A stretch of DNA of 44,808 bases from contig NZ_WIAQ01000025.1 of NCBI RefSeq assembly GCF_009466385.1, positions 1 through 44,808 of the forward strand, written 5' to 3'. Of the stretch, positions 11,709-21,592 are shown piece by piece. Numbering within the stretch: position 1 is the first letter of the stretch; each line of letters begins with the position of its first letter. The DNA comes from Peribacillus tepidiphilus. Its GTDB lineage: Bacteria; Bacillota; Bacilli; Bacillales; DSM-1321. A program made the translations under genes and the position numbers. Below the pieces are notes generated by a model. That model worked only from the letters and a program-made list of their open reading frames with translations, made no database searches and was not told the origin of the DNA.

Positions 11709-11738
11709 TTGACAATTTTTATCTAGCATCTATATAAT
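11709..11738 (+). promoter_or_regulatory. Promoter of rpmH-rnpA
   Basis: A perfect -35 TTGACA (11709-11714) and perfect -10 TATAAT (11733-11738) are separated by 18 nt. The start of transcription would be about 40 nt before rpmH. Confidence 0.8.
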
Positions 11739-11784
11739 TAATAAGACTGTCTTTGATTGATATTCCTCAGGGAGGTGTCATATA

Positions 11785-11919
11785 ATGAAAAGAACTTATC
11801 AACCAAATAAGCGCAAGCGCAGTAAAGTTCACGGTTTCCGTGCGCGTATGAGCACAAAAAACGGACGCAAAGTGTTAGCTGCACGTCGTCGCAAGGGCAG
11901 AAAAGTATTATCTGCATAG
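11785..11919 (+). CDS. rpmH: 50S ribosomal protein L34
   Basis: This 44-residue, strongly basic protein begins [20 protein letters not shown] and ends GRKVLSA, the universal L34 sequence. The ATG follows GGGAGGTG. It is the first gene to the right of oriC, followed by a hairpin terminator that would attenuate read-through into rnpA, a common arrangement. Confidence 0.98.
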   Translation: MKRTYQPNKRKRSKVHGFRARMSTKNGRKVLAARRRKGRKVLSA

Positions 11920-11920
11920 G

Positions 11921-11949
11921 CCACTGATCAGTCTCAGTGGTCTTTTTTC
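11921..11949 (+). terminator. Terminator or attenuator between rpmH and rnpA
   Basis: CCACTGA, a 6-nt loop and TCAGTGG are followed by TCTTTTTT. It lies 1 nt after rpmH, so part of the transcripts would end here, giving more L34 than RNase P protein. Confidence 0.88.
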
Positions 11950-11990
11950 GATATCTCAAGCGAGCTCTAGCTGATTTGTAGGTGTAAAGA

Positions 11991-12350
11991 ATGAAAAAAA
12001 AGTTAAGGATTAAAAAAAATAGTGAATTTCAGCATGTTTTTCAAAAAGGGGAATCGTTTGCGAATCGACAATTTGTCATATATGTTTTAGAAAAACCGGA
12101 ACAGGATTTTTTTAGAATTGGATTGTCTGTCAGTAAAAAAATTGGAAACGCTGTAGTAAGGAACCAAATTAAACGATACATAAGACAATCTTTTCTTGAA
12201 TTAAAGGATGAGATATCTACTGGGAAGGATTATGTGATCATAGCGAGAAAGCCTGCTAGTGAAATGGATTTTTTTCAAGTAAAAAGCAGTCTTGTCCACG
12301 TATTAAAGAGGGCTAAAGTTTTAAGAAGGTTTCCTGGTGAAAAAAACTGA
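11991..12350 (+). CDS. rnpA: Ribonuclease P protein component
   Basis: A 119-residue basic protein that assists the RNase P RNA in cutting tRNA 5' leaders. The family signature is present as [17 protein letters not shown] (about residues 52-68), together with the [13 protein letters not shown] segment. Length is normal. It lies between rpmH and yidC, as in nearly all bacteria. Confidence 0.97.
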   Translation: MKKKLRIKKNSEFQHVFQKGESFANRQFVIYVLEKPEQDFFRIGLSVSKKIGNAVVRNQIKRYIRQSFLELKDEISTGKDYVIIARKPASEMDFFQVKSSLVHVLKRAKVLRRFPGEKN

Positions 12351-12427
12351 AAAAACTGACAGTATAATATATCAAAAAATGTTACAATACAGATCAGATT
12401 GGTAGCATAGTTAGGAGGAAAAAACGT

Positions 12428-13201
12428 TTGAAGAAACGAATATTACTCATACTTGGAGTTGTTTCAATCATGCTCCTGTTGTCTGGATGTACTGAAGTGA
12501 ATCAGCCGATTACATCTGAGAGTGAAGGATTTTGGAATAGGTATATCGTTTATCCGCTATCCTTATTAATTACTACGGTGTCTGAAGCACTTGGAGGAAG
12601 TTATGGGTTAGGAATCATTGTTGTAACAATTCTTATTCGCTTACTTATCTTACCTCTTATGATCAAACAGACTAAAAGCGCAAAGGCAATGCAAGCGTTG
12701 CAGCCGGAATTACAAAAGCTTCGTGAAAAATACAGCTCTAAAGATGCTCAAACCCAGCAAAAGCTTCAGCAAGAAACAATGGCATTATTTCAAAAGCATG
12801 GAGTCAATCCATTAGCGGGTTGTTTTCCAATATTGGTCCAAATGCCAATCTTGATTGGTTTCTATCATGCAATTATGCGGACGCAAGAAATAGCTAAACA
12901 CAACTTTCTTTGGTTTGATCTTGGAGAAAAGGACCCGTTCTTTATTCTTCCAATCATCGCAGGTATTACAACGTTTATTCAGCAAAAAATGATGATGGCT
13001 GGACAAGAAGCAAATCCTCAAATGGCCATGATGCTTTGGATTATGCCAATCATGATTGTTGTATTTGCCATTAACTTCCCATCAGCGTTATCTCTGTATT
13101 GGGTAGTGGGTAACTTATTTATGATTGCCCAAACATACTTTATTAAAGGACCGGATCTTAAAGCACAAGCTGCCGGCAATTCGGGAGGAGCCAAAAAGTG
13201 A
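12428..13201 (+). CDS. yidC: Membrane protein insertase YidC (SpoIIIJ type)
   Basis: A 257-residue lipoprotein insertase of the Oxa1/YidC family. The N-terminus is a lipoprotein signal peptide with lipobox LSGC, cysteine at residue 21. Several membrane segments follow, including [24 protein letters not shown], which carries the conserved hydrophilic-groove arginine. The start is TTG at 12428 after AGGAGG. It corresponds to B. subtilis SpoIIIJ, needed for membrane insertion and sporulation. It overlaps jag by 4 nt (GTGA), indicating coupled translation. Confidence 0.95.
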   Translation: MKKRILLILGVVSIMLLLSGCTEVNQPITSESEGFWNRYIVYPLSLLITTVSEALGGSYGLGIIVVTILIRLLILPLMIKQTKSAKAMQALQPELQKLREKYSSKDAQTQQKLQQETMALFQKHGVNPLAGCFPILVQMPILIGFYHAIMRTQEIAKHNFLWFDLGEKDPFFILPIIAGITTFIQQKMMMAGQEANPQMAMMLWIMPIMIVVFAINFPSALSLYWVVGNLFMIAQTYFIKGPDLKAQAAGNSGGAKK

Positions 13202-13815
13202 AACAAGTAACTGCTACAGGACAAACCGTCGAAGAAGCAGTAGAATCCGCTTTAGCTCAACTGAACACAACAAAGGATAAAGTAGAAATTGACATCATTG
13301 ATGAAGGTAAAAAAGGCTTTTTAGGAATCTTTGGTTCAAGAGAAGCGATCGTAAAAGTTACGCTTCAGCCTGATCCAATAGAGGAAGCAACAAACTTTTT
13401 GAAAAACGTCAGTGAAAAAATGGGAGTAAATGCAGATATCAAAATCGTTAGAGACGGAAAACTTGTTACGTTTCATCTGTCTGGAGAAAAAATCGCCCTT
13501 CTCATTGGTAAAAGGGGACAAACTCTCAATTCTCTTCAATACTTGACACAGCTGGTGGCCAATCGTTATTCAAAACAGTATTTGACGATTATGTTGGATG
13601 CAGAAGATTATCGTCAAAGAAGAAATGAGACACTTGTTCAATTGGCAGACCGCATGGCCCAAAAAGTTTTGAAAACTAAAAAAGAAGTTGCTTTAGAGCC
13701 TATGCCTTCCTATGAGCGTAAAGTAATTCATACAGCTTTAATGAAATACGATAATCTTAAAACGTATTCTTCTGGTACAGAACCATATAGACATATTGTA
13801 ATATCAGTTAAATAA
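13198..13815 (+). CDS. jag: KH and R3H domain RNA-binding protein Jag (KhpB)
   Basis: A 205-residue protein with an N-terminal Jag domain (about 1-50, [19 protein letters not shown]), a KH domain around [17 protein letters not shown], and a C-terminal R3H domain with [10 protein letters not shown]. In other Gram-positive bacteria it binds RNA with KhpA and affects cell elongation. The start is a GTG overlapping the yidC stop, with GGGAGGAG upstream. Its terminator is interrupted by a repeat element. Confidence 0.95.
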   Translation: MKQVTATGQTVEEAVESALAQLNTTKDKVEIDIIDEGKKGFLGIFGSREAIVKVTLQPDPIEEATNFLKNVSEKMGVNADIKIVRDGKLVTFHLSGEKIALLIGKRGQTLNSLQYLTQLVANRYSKQYLTIMLDAEDYRQRRNETLVQLADRMAQKVLKTKKEVALEPMPSYERKVIHTALMKYDNLKTYSSGTEPYRHIVISVK

Positions 13816-13819
13816 GAAG

Positions 13820-13845
13820 AATCCTCGACATCAGTCGGGGATTTT
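13820..13845 (+). terminator. Terminator after jag, first copy (duplicated by repeat)
   Basis: ATCCTCGAC, loop ATCA and GTCGGGGAT form a 9-bp stem followed by only four T residues. The same 26 nt recur at 14004-14029 on the far side of the inserted repeat. This copy has lost most of its T-run. Confidence 0.8.
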
Positions 13846-14003
13846 AGGTTGGAGACAAAGTATATTTCTCGCACATTCAGACTGATTGAAAACGCTTGTC
13901 AGTCGAGGAACGAACCCGTGCGAGGAGCGGAGTTACCCTAAATGGTAATGAGCACCGGAAGAGGGTTCGTGACGAAGAATGCGAGCGTTTGTCAACAGTC
14001 TGG
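13846..14003 (+). repeat. Structured repeat inserted within the jag terminator (copy 1)
   Basis: This stretch is repeated in reverse orientation at 27793-27951, with about 68 consecutive identical bases and most differences in predicted loops. It folds into nested stems: CAGACTG/CAGTCTG with AAACGCT/AGCGTTT, then ACGAACCC/GGGTTCGT, GTGC/GCAC and GTTACC/GGTAAT, with a small GAGA/TCTC stem before them. It has no reading frame of note. It is flanked by 26-bp direct copies of the jag terminator. It looks like a small non-autonomous mobile or regulatory RNA element; I do not recognise its family. Confidence 0.85.
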
Positions 14004-14033
14004 AATCCTCGACATCAGTCGGGGATTTTTTTT
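14004..14033 (+). terminator. Terminator after jag, second copy (full T-run)
   Basis: This is the same 26 nt as at 13820-13845, here followed by an uninterrupted run of eight T residues. It is probably the original functional terminator. Confidence 0.85.
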
Positions 14034-14132
14034 GATTGTTACATTCAAAAATTTTTTGAATGATATGATGTAATCTTGATTTCTAAAAATGAGTGCATAA
14101 TCTGTGTGAAGATTCTATGTACTGAAAGATTG

Positions 14133-14188
14133 TTATTCACATGTGGATAAGTTAAAATGAACGATACAAATGTTTTTAATGTGGATAA
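14133..14188. promoter_or_regulatory. DnaA-box cluster upstream of mnmE
   Basis: Two perfect DnaA boxes (TGTGGATAA at 14142-14150 and 14180-14188) and one single-mismatch box (TTATTCACA at 14133-14141) lie within 56 nt, outside oriC proper. B. subtilis has a DnaA-box cluster at the same locus (jag-thdF, thdF being mnmE), known from work on origin-proximal clusters that tune initiation. Confidence 0.75.
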
Positions 14189-14203
14189 GTCCGCGTTTTT
14201 TAT

Positions 14204-14414
14204 CCCGCATTAACGGGCAGTAAGACCCCCACTTTAAGATTTAAAGGGATCCTGAAGTCTAAGGTGGGGGACAACTGCTCGTAAAAGCCCGAACATAAGG
14301 ATCACAGACTAAAAACGCCACATCGTGTGGCAACGTCTGTGTGACCCACATCCTGTGGGCCTCAACTAACCATCAGTGGGGGATAAAGAAAACCCCAACT
14401 GATGGAAGTTTCAC
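14204..14414 (+). other. Multi-hairpin noncoding element, IS200/IS605-end-like
   Basis: About 210 nt without a reading frame fold into a series of stems: CCCG/CGGG; ACGGGCAG with CTGCTCGT enclosing CCCCCAC/GTGGGGG; CAGAC/GTCTG enclosing GCCACA/TGTGGC; CCCACA/TGTGGG; and CCATCAG/CTGATGG with GGGG/CCCC. The last hairpin is followed by AAGTTTCAC. Such ends resemble the right ends and guide-RNA regions of IS200/IS605 (TnpB) elements, but no tnpA or tnpB is nearby. It may be an orphan element or a cis-acting leader of mnmE; the family assignment is tentative. Confidence 0.5.
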
Positions 14415-14562
14415 TTTATCATTTTTCTTTTTTTAGAGATATGTCTGTGATATTGTAGTGATTTAGGGGATTAACGAGCATAATCTTTTTGAAATAGGTA
14501 CCCATTATTTCGTCTAAACTTTGTTTATTATAGAAAGCCTAATAATGAAAAGAGGTGACAGT

Positions 14563-15948
14563 ATGGAATTTGATACAATTGCTGCTATTTCCACGCCGAT
14601 GGGAGAGGGAGCGATTGCGATTGTAAGATTGAGCGGAGATGAGGCCATTCGTATTGCCGATCGATTATATAAAGGACCTGGTGGGAAAAAATTAACGGAT
14701 GTGAAGTCCCATACGATTCATTATGGCCATTTAATTGACCCTAAAACAGAAGAAGTTATTGAGGAAGTCATGATAAGTGTCATGAAGGGACCTAAAACTT
14801 TTACACGAGAAGATGTCGTCGAAATTAACTGTCACGGCGGGTTAGTATCTGTAAATCGTGTTCTTCAAGCTGTCCTCGAACAAGGAGCTCGTTTAGCAGA
14901 ACCAGGAGAATTTACTAAACGAGCATTTTTGAATGGAAGAATTGATTTGTCTCAAGCAGAAGCGGTCATGGATTTAATTCGAGCAAAAACAGATCGAGCA
15001 ATGAATGTGGCTTTGAAACAAATGGAAGGAAGACTTTCCAAATTAATTCGAAAGCTACGACAAGAAATTTTGGAAACTCTTGCACATGTTGAAGTGAATA
15101 TAGATTACCCAGAATACGACGATGTAGAGGAAATGACACACCGTTTATTTTTGGAAAAAGCTGAGTATGTGAAAAAAGAGTTAGAAAAGCTTTTACAAAC
15201 CTCTCAGCAAGGGAAGATTTTAAGAGAAGGGCTTTCTACTGTGATTATTGGACGACCAAATGTCGGAAAATCCTCTTTATTAAATAGCCTTGTTCATGAA
15301 AATAAAGCAATTGTAACAGATATACCAGGAACAACCCGTGATGTGATTGAAGAATATGTAAACGTTCGCGGTGTCCCTTTACGATTACTTGATACAGCGG
15401 GAATACGTGAAACAGAAGATATTGTTGAAAGAATCGGTGTAGAGCGTTCGAGAGCGGTATTAAAAGAAGCGGATTTAATTCTTTTAGTCCTAAACTATTC
15501 AGAGGATTTAACACCTGAAGATGAAAACCTCTTCAAAGCAGTTCAGGGAATGGATGTTATTGTGATCGTCAATAAAACAGATTTGCCGCAAAAAATCAAT
15601 ATGAATCGTGTAAAAGAATTAGCGGGAAATTATCCAATTATCACTACTTCTCTTTTAGAGGATAGGGGAGTAGATGAACTAGAGGAAGCTATCTCAGCCT
15701 TATTCTTTAAAGGAACGCTAGAAGCAGGTGATTTAACGTATTTATCAAACACACGTCATATTGCATTAATTCAACAATCATTAGGAGCTATTGAGGATGC
15801 AATAGCGGCCATTAAAGCAGGAACACCGATTGACCTAGTGCAAATTGATTTTACGAGGGCATGGGAGCTATTAGGAGAAATTATCGGTGATAGCGTTCAT
15901 GAAAGCCTAATTGATCAACTATTTTCTCAGTTTTGTTTGGGTAAATAG
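14563..15948 (+). CDS. mnmE: tRNA modification GTPase MnmE
   Basis: A 461-residue GTPase that, with MnmG, adds the carboxymethylaminomethyl group to wobble uridine 34 of certain tRNAs. The N-terminal tetrahydrofolate-binding domain begins [19 protein letters not shown]. The G domain has P-loop GRPNVGKSS (230-238), DTAGIRET and NKTD, and the C-terminus carries the catalytic cysteine motif CLGK. The ATG at 14563 follows AGAGGTGAC; upstream in-frame codons lack a ribosome binding site. mnmG follows after 35 nt, as an operon. Confidence 0.97.
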   Translation: MEFDTIAAISTPMGEGAIAIVRLSGDEAIRIADRLYKGPGGKKLTDVKSHTIHYGHLIDPKTEEVIEEVMISVMKGPKTFTREDVVEINCHGGLVSVNRVLQAVLEQGARLAEPGEFTKRAFLNGRIDLSQAEAVMDLIRAKTDRAMNVALKQMEGRLSKLIRKLRQEILETLAHVEVNIDYPEYDDVEEMTHRLFLEKAEYVKKELEKLLQTSQQGKILREGLSTVIIGRPNVGKSSLLNSLVHENKAIVTDIPGTTRDVIEEYVNVRGVPLRLLDTAGIRETEDIVERIGVERSRAVLKEADLILLVLNYSEDLTPEDENLFKAVQGMDVIVIVNKTDLPQKINMNRVKELAGNYPIITTSLLEDRGVDELEEAISALFFKGTLEAGDLTYLSNTRHIALIQQSLGAIEDAIAAIKAGTPIDLVQIDFTRAWELLGEIIGDSVHESLIDQLFSQFCLGK

Positions 15949-15983
15949 GATGGTTTACGTTTTCTATAAAAGGAGGAAAAATT

Positions 15984-17870
15984 ATGTCTTATGAAGCAGG
16001 AAGCTATGATGTCATAGTGGTCGGTGCAGGACATGCAGGTTGTGAAGCAGGATTAGCAGCTGCACGTTTAGGTGCAAAAACGCTAATGCTTACCATTAAT
16101 TTGGATATGGTTGCCTTTATGCCTTGTAATCCATCTGTCGGCGGTCCTGCAAAAGGAATCGTAGTACGTGAAATTGATGCTCTGGGTGGTGAAATGGGTA
16201 AAAATATCGACAAGACTCACATTCAGATGCGCATGCTGAATACAGGAAAAGGTCCTGCAGTACGAGCACTTCGAGCCCAAGCAGATAAATTTTTATATCA
16301 ACAAGAAATGAAAAAGACAATCGAAAACGAACCGAACTTAACTTTAATGCAAGGGATGGTCGAAAGATTAATTGTTGAGGACGGTGAATGTAAAGGAGTT
16401 ATTACTCAAACAGGTGCTCATTATAGGGCAAAGACTGTTGTAATTACAACAGGTACTTTCCTTCGTGGTGAGATTATTATCGGGGAATTAAAATATTCTT
16501 CCGGTCCGAACAACCAACAGCCGTCCATTAAACTTTCGGAGCATTTAGAAGAACTAGGTTTTGATTTGGTTCGCTTCAAAACAGGAACACCTCCTCGAGT
16601 GAACAGTCATACAATCGATTATAGCAAAACTGAAATTCAGCCAGGTGACGAAGTCCCTCGTGCTTTTTCATTCGAAACAACGAAGTTTATCACTGATCAG
16701 CTTCCATGCTGGTTAACATATACAAGTGAAACAACACATCAAATTATTGATGAAAATCTTCATCGTTCACCAATGTATTCCGGTATGATCAAAGGGACTG
16801 GACCTCGCTATTGTCCATCCATTGAAGATAAGGTCGTACGCTTTAACGATAAGCCGCGTCATCAAATATTCCTTGAGCCGGAAGGAAGAAACACGCAGGA
16901 GGTATATGTACAGGGATTATCAACGAGCTTGCCTGAGGACGTTCAAAGACGAATTTTAACAAGTATCCCTGGTCTAGAAAAAGCTCAAATGATGCGTGCA
17001 GGGTATGCTATTGAATATGATGCGATCGTTCCAACACAGCTATGGCCAACTTTAGAAACGAAAAAAGTGAAGAATTTATATACTGCTGGTCAAATTAACG
17101 GGACATCCGGTTATGAAGAAGCGGCAGGTCAAGGATTGATGGCAGGTATTAATGCCGGACTAAAAGCTTTAGGAAAAGAAGAGTTAATTTTGAGCCGTTC
17201 TGATGCTTATATTGGCGTACTCATTGATGATCTAGTGACTAAAGGAACAAACGAACCTTACCGATTGCTTACTTCTCGAGCAGAATACCGTTTGCTTCTT
17301 CGTCATGACAATGCAGACTTACGCCTAACTGAAATAGGCTATAAGATTGGGTTAATTAAAGAAGAACGCTATAAAGCATTCCAAGCCAAAAAACAAGCGA
17401 TTGATGAAGAAATAAAAAGGCTCAAGTCCATTATTATCAAGCCTAGCGAAGAGGTACAAAATCTTATTAAAAGCGTTGGGGGAAGTGAGCTAAAAGATGG
17501 CATCCGTGCTTCCGATCTTTTAAAAAGACCTGAAATGAATTATTCACATATCGAACAACTTGCACCTAGCTCTGAAGAACTCCATGAAGATGTCAAAGAA
17601 CAAGTGGAAATACAAATTAAATATGAGGGATATATCGAAAAATCCCTTCAGCAGGTTGAAAGACTTAAGAAAATGGAAGATAAAAAGATTCCGGAAAATA
17701 TTGATTACGATGCGATTACAGGTCTTGCTTCTGAGGCACGCCAAAAGCTTAAACAAGTACGGCCTCTTTCAGTTGCACAAGCTTCCCGTATATCTGGAGT
17801 AAATCCTGCAGATGTGTCCATCTTATTAGTTTATTTAGAACAAGGAAGAATAGCTCGAATTCAGTCATAA
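15984..17870 (+). CDS. mnmG: tRNA uridine 5-carboxymethylaminomethyl modification enzyme MnmG
   Basis: The 628-residue FAD enzyme partner of MnmE (formerly GidA). The dinucleotide-binding motif is [20 protein letters not shown] near the N-terminus. The family signature [11 protein letters not shown] appears as [15 protein letters not shown], and the second one as [16 protein letters not shown]. The ATG follows AAAGGAGGAAAAATT. rsmG follows after 18 nt. Confidence 0.98.
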   Translation: MSYEAGSYDVIVVGAGHAGCEAGLAAARLGAKTLMLTINLDMVAFMPCNPSVGGPAKGIVVREIDALGGEMGKNIDKTHIQMRMLNTGKGPAVRALRAQADKFLYQQEMKKTIENEPNLTLMQGMVERLIVEDGECKGVITQTGAHYRAKTVVITTGTFLRGEIIIGELKYSSGPNNQQPSIKLSEHLEELGFDLVRFKTGTPPRVNSHTIDYSKTEIQPGDEVPRAFSFETTKFITDQLPCWLTYTSETTHQIIDENLHRSPMYSGMIKGTGPRYCPSIEDKVVRFNDKPRHQIFLEPEGRNTQEVYVQGLSTSLPEDVQRRILTSIPGLEKAQMMRAGYAIEYDAIVPTQLWPTLETKKVKNLYTAGQINGTSGYEEAAGQGLMAGINAGLKALGKEELILSRSDAYIGVLIDDLVTKGTNEPYRLLTSRAEYRLLLRHDNADLRLTEIGYKIGLIKEERYKAFQAKKQAIDEEIKRLKSIIIKPSEEVQNLIKSVGGSELKDGIRASDLLKRPEMNYSHIEQLAPSSEELHEDVKEQVEIQIKYEGYIEKSLQQVERLKKMEDKKIPENIDYDAITGLASEARQKLKQVRPLSVAQASRISGVNPADVSILLVYLEQGRIARIQS

Positions 17871-17888
17871 ATTAAATGAGGTAATAAC

Positions 17889-18605
17889 ATGAATGTTGAA
17901 CAATTCCAGCAGCTGCTTAACGAGAAAGGGATTTCCCTTTCTCGTAATCAGCTTGAACAGTTTGAACTATATTTTCAAACGCTTGTAGAATGGAACGAAA
18001 AAATGAATCTAACCGCTATTACAGAAAAAGACGAAGTTTATTTAAAACACTTTTTTGATTCGATCAGTGCTGCTTTTTACTTTGATTTTTCAAAACCATT
18101 AAAAATTTGTGATGTAGGAGCAGGTGCAGGGTTTCCAAGCATACCATTAAAAATATGCTTTCCTCATCTTTCTGTCTCTATTGTCGATTCTTTAAACAAA
18201 AGAATTTCTTTTTTAGAGCATTTGGCAAAGATTCTTAAGCTAGAAAATGTTCATTTTTATCATGACCGCGCTGAAACGTTTGGACAAAATATTAAACATA
18301 GAGAAAATTATGATGTTGTTACAGCAAGAGCTGTTGCTAGGATGTCAGTACTCTCTGAGCTCTGTCTTCCCTTAGTAAAACCAGGTGGATTTTTTATTGC
18401 GATGAAGGCCGCTAATGCAAAAGATGAACTTACAGCTGGAAAAAAAGCCATTTCTACTTTGGGTGGAAAACTCGAAAAAATAGATTCCTTTCTTCTCCCT
18501 TATGAAGAAAGTGAACGAAATATTATTACAATCAAGAAAATCAAATCTACTCCAAAAAAATATCCAAGAAAGCCTGGTACACCGAATAAAATCCCTATAG
18601 AATAA
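17889..18605 (+). CDS. rsmG: 16S rRNA (guanine-N7) methyltransferase RsmG
   Basis: A 238-residue SAM-dependent methyltransferase that modifies a guanine in the 530 loop of 16S rRNA. The SAM-binding motif is [15 protein letters not shown], and [23 protein letters not shown] is the conserved catalytic-core segment. Length is normal. It is the last gene of the mnmE-mnmG-rsmG group, followed by a parS site. Confidence 0.97.
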   Translation: MNVEQFQQLLNEKGISLSRNQLEQFELYFQTLVEWNEKMNLTAITEKDEVYLKHFFDSISAAFYFDFSKPLKICDVGAGAGFPSIPLKICFPHLSVSIVDSLNKRISFLEHLAKILKLENVHFYHDRAETFGQNIKHRENYDVVTARAVARMSVLSELCLPLVKPGGFFIAMKAANAKDELTAGKKAISTLGGKLEKIDSFLLPYEESERNIITIKKIKSTPKKYPRKPGTPNKIPIE

Positions 18606-18615
18606 TAAGGGTGTA

Positions 18616-18631
18616 TGTTTCACGTGAAACT
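18616..18631. promoter_or_regulatory. parS site between rsmG and noc
   Basis: TGTTTCACGTGAAACT matches the ParB/Spo0J consensus TGTTTCACGTGAAACA at 15 of 16 positions. It lies 11 nt after rsmG. Confidence 0.9.
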
Positions 18632-18741
18632 AAGGATCCTTTGCAAGTTTTTGTATGATTTTGTCGCTAATTTTTAGAAGGATATTGTCGTTTATATAGA
18701 GAATATGTATGGCGGGAGTTTCTTAAAGGTGGTGTAGGGAT

Positions 18742-19599
18742 ATGAAGCATCCTTTTTCGCGTTTTTTCGGGATTGGCGAAAAAGAAGTCCAGATTATAGA
18801 AATGGATAAGCCAGAAAGCAACGAGGAAATCAAGAAAATTCCCATTTCTGATATTGTGCCAAACCGCTATCAGCCTAGAACGGTATTTAATGAGGAGAAA
18901 ATAGCTGAGTTAGCACAAACTATTCATACCCACGGAATTATTCAGCCAATTGTTGTCCGTGAATATGAGTCTGGAAAATATGAAATCATTGCAGGAGAGC
19001 GACGTTTTAGGGCATTGCAACGATTAGGTTGGGAAACAGCTCCTGTCATTGTGAAAAATTTTAATGATACAGAAACCGCTTCTGTGGCGTTAATTGAAAA
19101 TTTACAAAGAGAGGAATTATCGCCTATCGAAGAAGCGATCGCTTATGGAAAATTACTAGAGCTCCATTCATTGACACAGGAAGCATTAGCTCAAAGATTA
19201 GGAATTGGTCAATCGACAGTTGCCAATAAGCTCAGATTGCTTAAGCTTCCACAAGAGGTTCAAGATGCTCTTTTAGCGAAAAAGATAACAGAGCGACATG
19301 CCCGTTCATTGATCCCTCTAAAGGATCCTGAAAAACAGGTAAAGCTATTAAATGAGATTATTGAGAAAAGCTTGAATGTAAAGCAAACGGAAGAACGAGT
19401 TATGAAAATGCTCAATTCTCCTGAAAAGAAAGCAAAGCCAAAAAGAAAAGCCTTTAGTAAGGATTTGAGGATTGCCGTTAACACAATCCGACAGTCATTG
19501 TCGATGGTAACAGATAACGGTATTAATCTTGATTCAGAAGAAGAAGAGTTTGAAGACTATTATCAGTTCACAATTAAAATCCCAAAGAAAAAATCTTAA
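18742..19599 (+). CDS. noc: Nucleoid occlusion protein Noc
   Basis: A 285-residue ParB-family CTPase that blocks septum formation over the chromosome. The N-terminal [14 protein letters not shown] is the amphipathic membrane-binding helix typical of Noc. The ParB core follows with NRYQPRTVF, the CTP-binding GERRFRALQ and the helix-turn-helix [23 protein letters not shown]. The start follows AAAGGTGGTG. Its place immediately before soj-spo0J is the Bacillus arrangement. Confidence 0.95.
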   Translation: MKHPFSRFFGIGEKEVQIIEMDKPESNEEIKKIPISDIVPNRYQPRTVFNEEKIAELAQTIHTHGIIQPIVVREYESGKYEIIAGERRFRALQRLGWETAPVIVKNFNDTETASVALIENLQREELSPIEEAIAYGKLLELHSLTQEALAQRLGIGQSTVANKLRLLKLPQEVQDALLAKKITERHARSLIPLKDPEKQVKLLNEIIEKSLNVKQTEERVMKMLNSPEKKAKPKRKAFSKDLRIAVNTIRQSLSMVTDNGINLDSEEEEFEDYYQFTIKIPKKKS

Positions 19600-19612
19600 C
19601 ATGCCTACACTC

Positions 19613-19682
19613 GGGGACGATTCAAAGTCATGGTGATTTCTCTCGTTTTTTAGGAAATCGCTGTTACTTTTGAGGCGTCCCT
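19613..19682 (+). other. Long imperfect hairpin after noc
   Basis: A 70-nt inverted repeat nests GGGGACG/CGTCCCT, TCAAAGT/ACTTTTGA and GGTGATTTC/GAAATCGCT around a T-rich loop, starting 14 nt after the noc stop. The inner arm GAAATCGCT recurs at 19695-19703. It could terminate noc, though the T-run after it is short. The rest of the 375-nt gap up to soj shows no gene, and the B. subtilis yyaB is absent. A TATAAT at 19939-19944 may be the soj -10. Confidence 0.5.
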
Positions 19683-19974
19683 TTAAAAATATCAGAAATC
19701 GCTACTTTATTAACACCTCTTTTTCCTCTAAGTCTAATCTCCTCTCTGAAGGAAAAATATTCTTTTGAAATTTTTTGTATTTCTGAAAGTTTTTTATAAA
19801 AAAAATCAATCGATCTATTTTCATGCTAAAATAGATATTGCCTGTCATATCGTTAGAAAAAAGTACATGTCTTTAGGTAGTATGAAAAAGCTTTCTATTA
19901 TTCATCACATATATAACTACAAATAAATAAAAATGCGATATAATTTTTGTGAAAGGAAAAAGGTAGGTGACATC

Positions 19975-20736
19975 ATGGGTAAGATTATTTCCATTGCCAA
20001 TCAAAAAGGGGGAGTTGGTAAGACAACAACTTCTGTCAACCTTAGTGCTTGTTTGGCTTACATAGGAAAGAAAGTATTAATGGTAGATATAGATCCACAA
20101 GGTAATGCTACGAGCGGTATAGGAATTGAAAAAGCCGATGTGGACCAATGCATATATGATGTTCTTGTAGATGATGTAGGAGTATCTTCAGTAATAAAAC
20201 CTGCAAAAGTAGAAAATTTATATGTTGTGCCTGCTACGATTCAATTAGCAGGAGCAGAAATTGAACTTGTACCTACAATTTCCCGTGAAGTTAGACTGAA
20301 AAGAGCTCTAGAAGAAATTAAGGATCAATTTGATTATATTATTATTGATTGTCCTCCTTCTTTAGGTTTGTTAACAATTAATGCACTTACTGCTTCAGAT
20401 GCTGTTTTAATCCCTGTTCAATGTGAATATTACGCTCTTGAAGGATTAAGCCAATTGCTTAATACAGTGCGTTTAGTTCAAAAGCATTTAAATCAAGATT
20501 TGAAAATAGAAGGGGTTCTTCTCACAATGCTGGATGCAAGAACCAATCTAGGCATTCAAGTGATTGAAGAGGTAAAAAAATACTTCCAAGATAAAGTATA
20601 TAAAACGATTATTCCTAGAAATATTCGCTTAAGTGAAGCTCCTAGCCATGGAGAGCCAATTATTATTTATGATCCAAAGTCAAGAGGAGCAGAAGTATAC
20701 TTAGATCTTGCAAAGGAAGTGGTTTCGAATGGCTAA
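19975..20736 (+). CDS. soj: Chromosome partitioning ATPase Soj (ParA)
   Basis: A 253-residue ParA ATPase that works with Spo0J in origin segregation and regulates DnaA. The deviant Walker A is KGGVGKTTTS (residues 11-20), with DIDPQGNATSG and YIIIDCPPSLG following. It aligns along its whole length with B. subtilis Soj. I start at the ATG at 19975 after AGGTGAC; the earlier in-frame ATG at 19933 lacks a ribosome binding site. It overlaps spo0J by 8 nt. Confidence 0.97.
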   Translation: MGKIISIANQKGGVGKTTTSVNLSACLAYIGKKVLMVDIDPQGNATSGIGIEKADVDQCIYDVLVDDVGVSSVIKPAKVENLYVVPATIQLAGAEIELVPTISREVRLKRALEEIKDQFDYIIIDCPPSLGLLTINALTASDAVLIPVQCEYYALEGLSQLLNTVRLVQKHLNQDLKIEGVLLTMLDARTNLGIQVIEEVKKYFQDKVYKTIIPRNIRLSEAPSHGEPIIIYDPKSRGAEVYLDLAKEVVSNG

Positions 20737-21571
20737 AGGATTAGGAAAAGGAATCAATGCTTTATTTTCAACCCTTGAAGCTAGTAAAGAAGATACTGTG
20801 CAAGAAGTTAGTATTAAGGAGCTAAGACCGAATCCTTATCAACCAAGGAAGATTTTTAATCAGGAGTCTCTTGATGAATTAAAACAATCGATTTTACAGC
20901 ACGGTATTTTGCAGCCTATTATTGCTAAAAAATGTCTTAAAGGATACGAAATTGTTGTTGGAGAAAGACGTTTCCGTGCAGCAAAAGAAGCGGGATTAAA
21001 AAAGGTACCAATCGTTGTAAGAGAACTTACAGATCAGCAAATGATGGAACTTGCTGTTTTAGAAAATTTACAACGTGAAGACCTTAATCCAATTGAAGAA
21101 GCTATTGCCTATCAATCCTTATTAGAAAAATTATCGCTTACACAAGAACAGCTTGCTAAACGTCTTGGAAAAAGCCGCCCACATATTACCAATCATATTC
21201 GCTTGCTTTCTCTTCCAAAGGATATTCAAGAAGCAATCTCTCAAGGGAAGATTTCTATGGGACATGGGAGAGCCTTGCTTGGGTTAAAGAAAAAATCTCA
21301 GTTAAAGCCGCTTGTAGAAAAGGTTATAAAAGAAGAATTGAATGTTCGGCAACTCGAACTATTGATCCAACAGTTAAACTCAAATGTTTCACGTGAAACA
21401 AAGAAAAAAACTGTCAAAAAAGACTTGTTTATAGAGGAACGAGAAAATATTTTGAGGGAACGATTCGGAACGAATGTCACCATTACTCAATCTAAGAAAA
21501 AAGGAAAAATCGAAATTGAATTTTTCTCACAGGAAGATTTAGAAAGAATACTAGAATTATTGGAAAAATAA
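20729..21571 (+). CDS. spo0J: Chromosome partitioning protein Spo0J (ParB)
   Basis: A 280-residue ParB CTPase that binds parS, spreads as a clamp and loads SMC. It shows the N-terminal MAKGLGKGINALF (Soj-stimulating), NPYQPRK, the CTP-binding GERRFRAAKE, NLQREDLNPIEEA and the helix-turn-helix TQEQLAKRLGKSRPHITNHIRLL. The start overlaps the soj stop (ATGGCTAA). A perfect parS site lies inside the gene, as in B. subtilis. Confidence 0.97.
   Translation: MAKGLGKGINALFSTLEASKEDTVQEVSIKELRPNPYQPRKIFNQESLDELKQSILQHGILQPIIAKKCLKGYEIVVGERRFRAAKEAGLKKVPIVVRELTDQQMMELAVLENLQREDLNPIEEAIAYQSLLEKLSLTQEQLAKRLGKSRPHITNHIRLLSLPKDIQEAISQGKISMGHGRALLGLKKKSQLKPLVEKVIKEELNVRQLELLIQQLNSNVSRETKKKTVKKDLFIEERENILRERFGTNVTITQSKKKGKIEIEFFSQEDLERILELLEK
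21385..21400. promoter_or_regulatory. parS site inside spo0J
   Basis: TGTTTCACGTGAAACA is a perfect 16-bp palindromic parS, encoding VSRET within Spo0J. The same intragenic site exists in B. subtilis. Confidence 0.97.
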
Positions 21572-21592
21572 TTATTTTAATTAAACACACAA

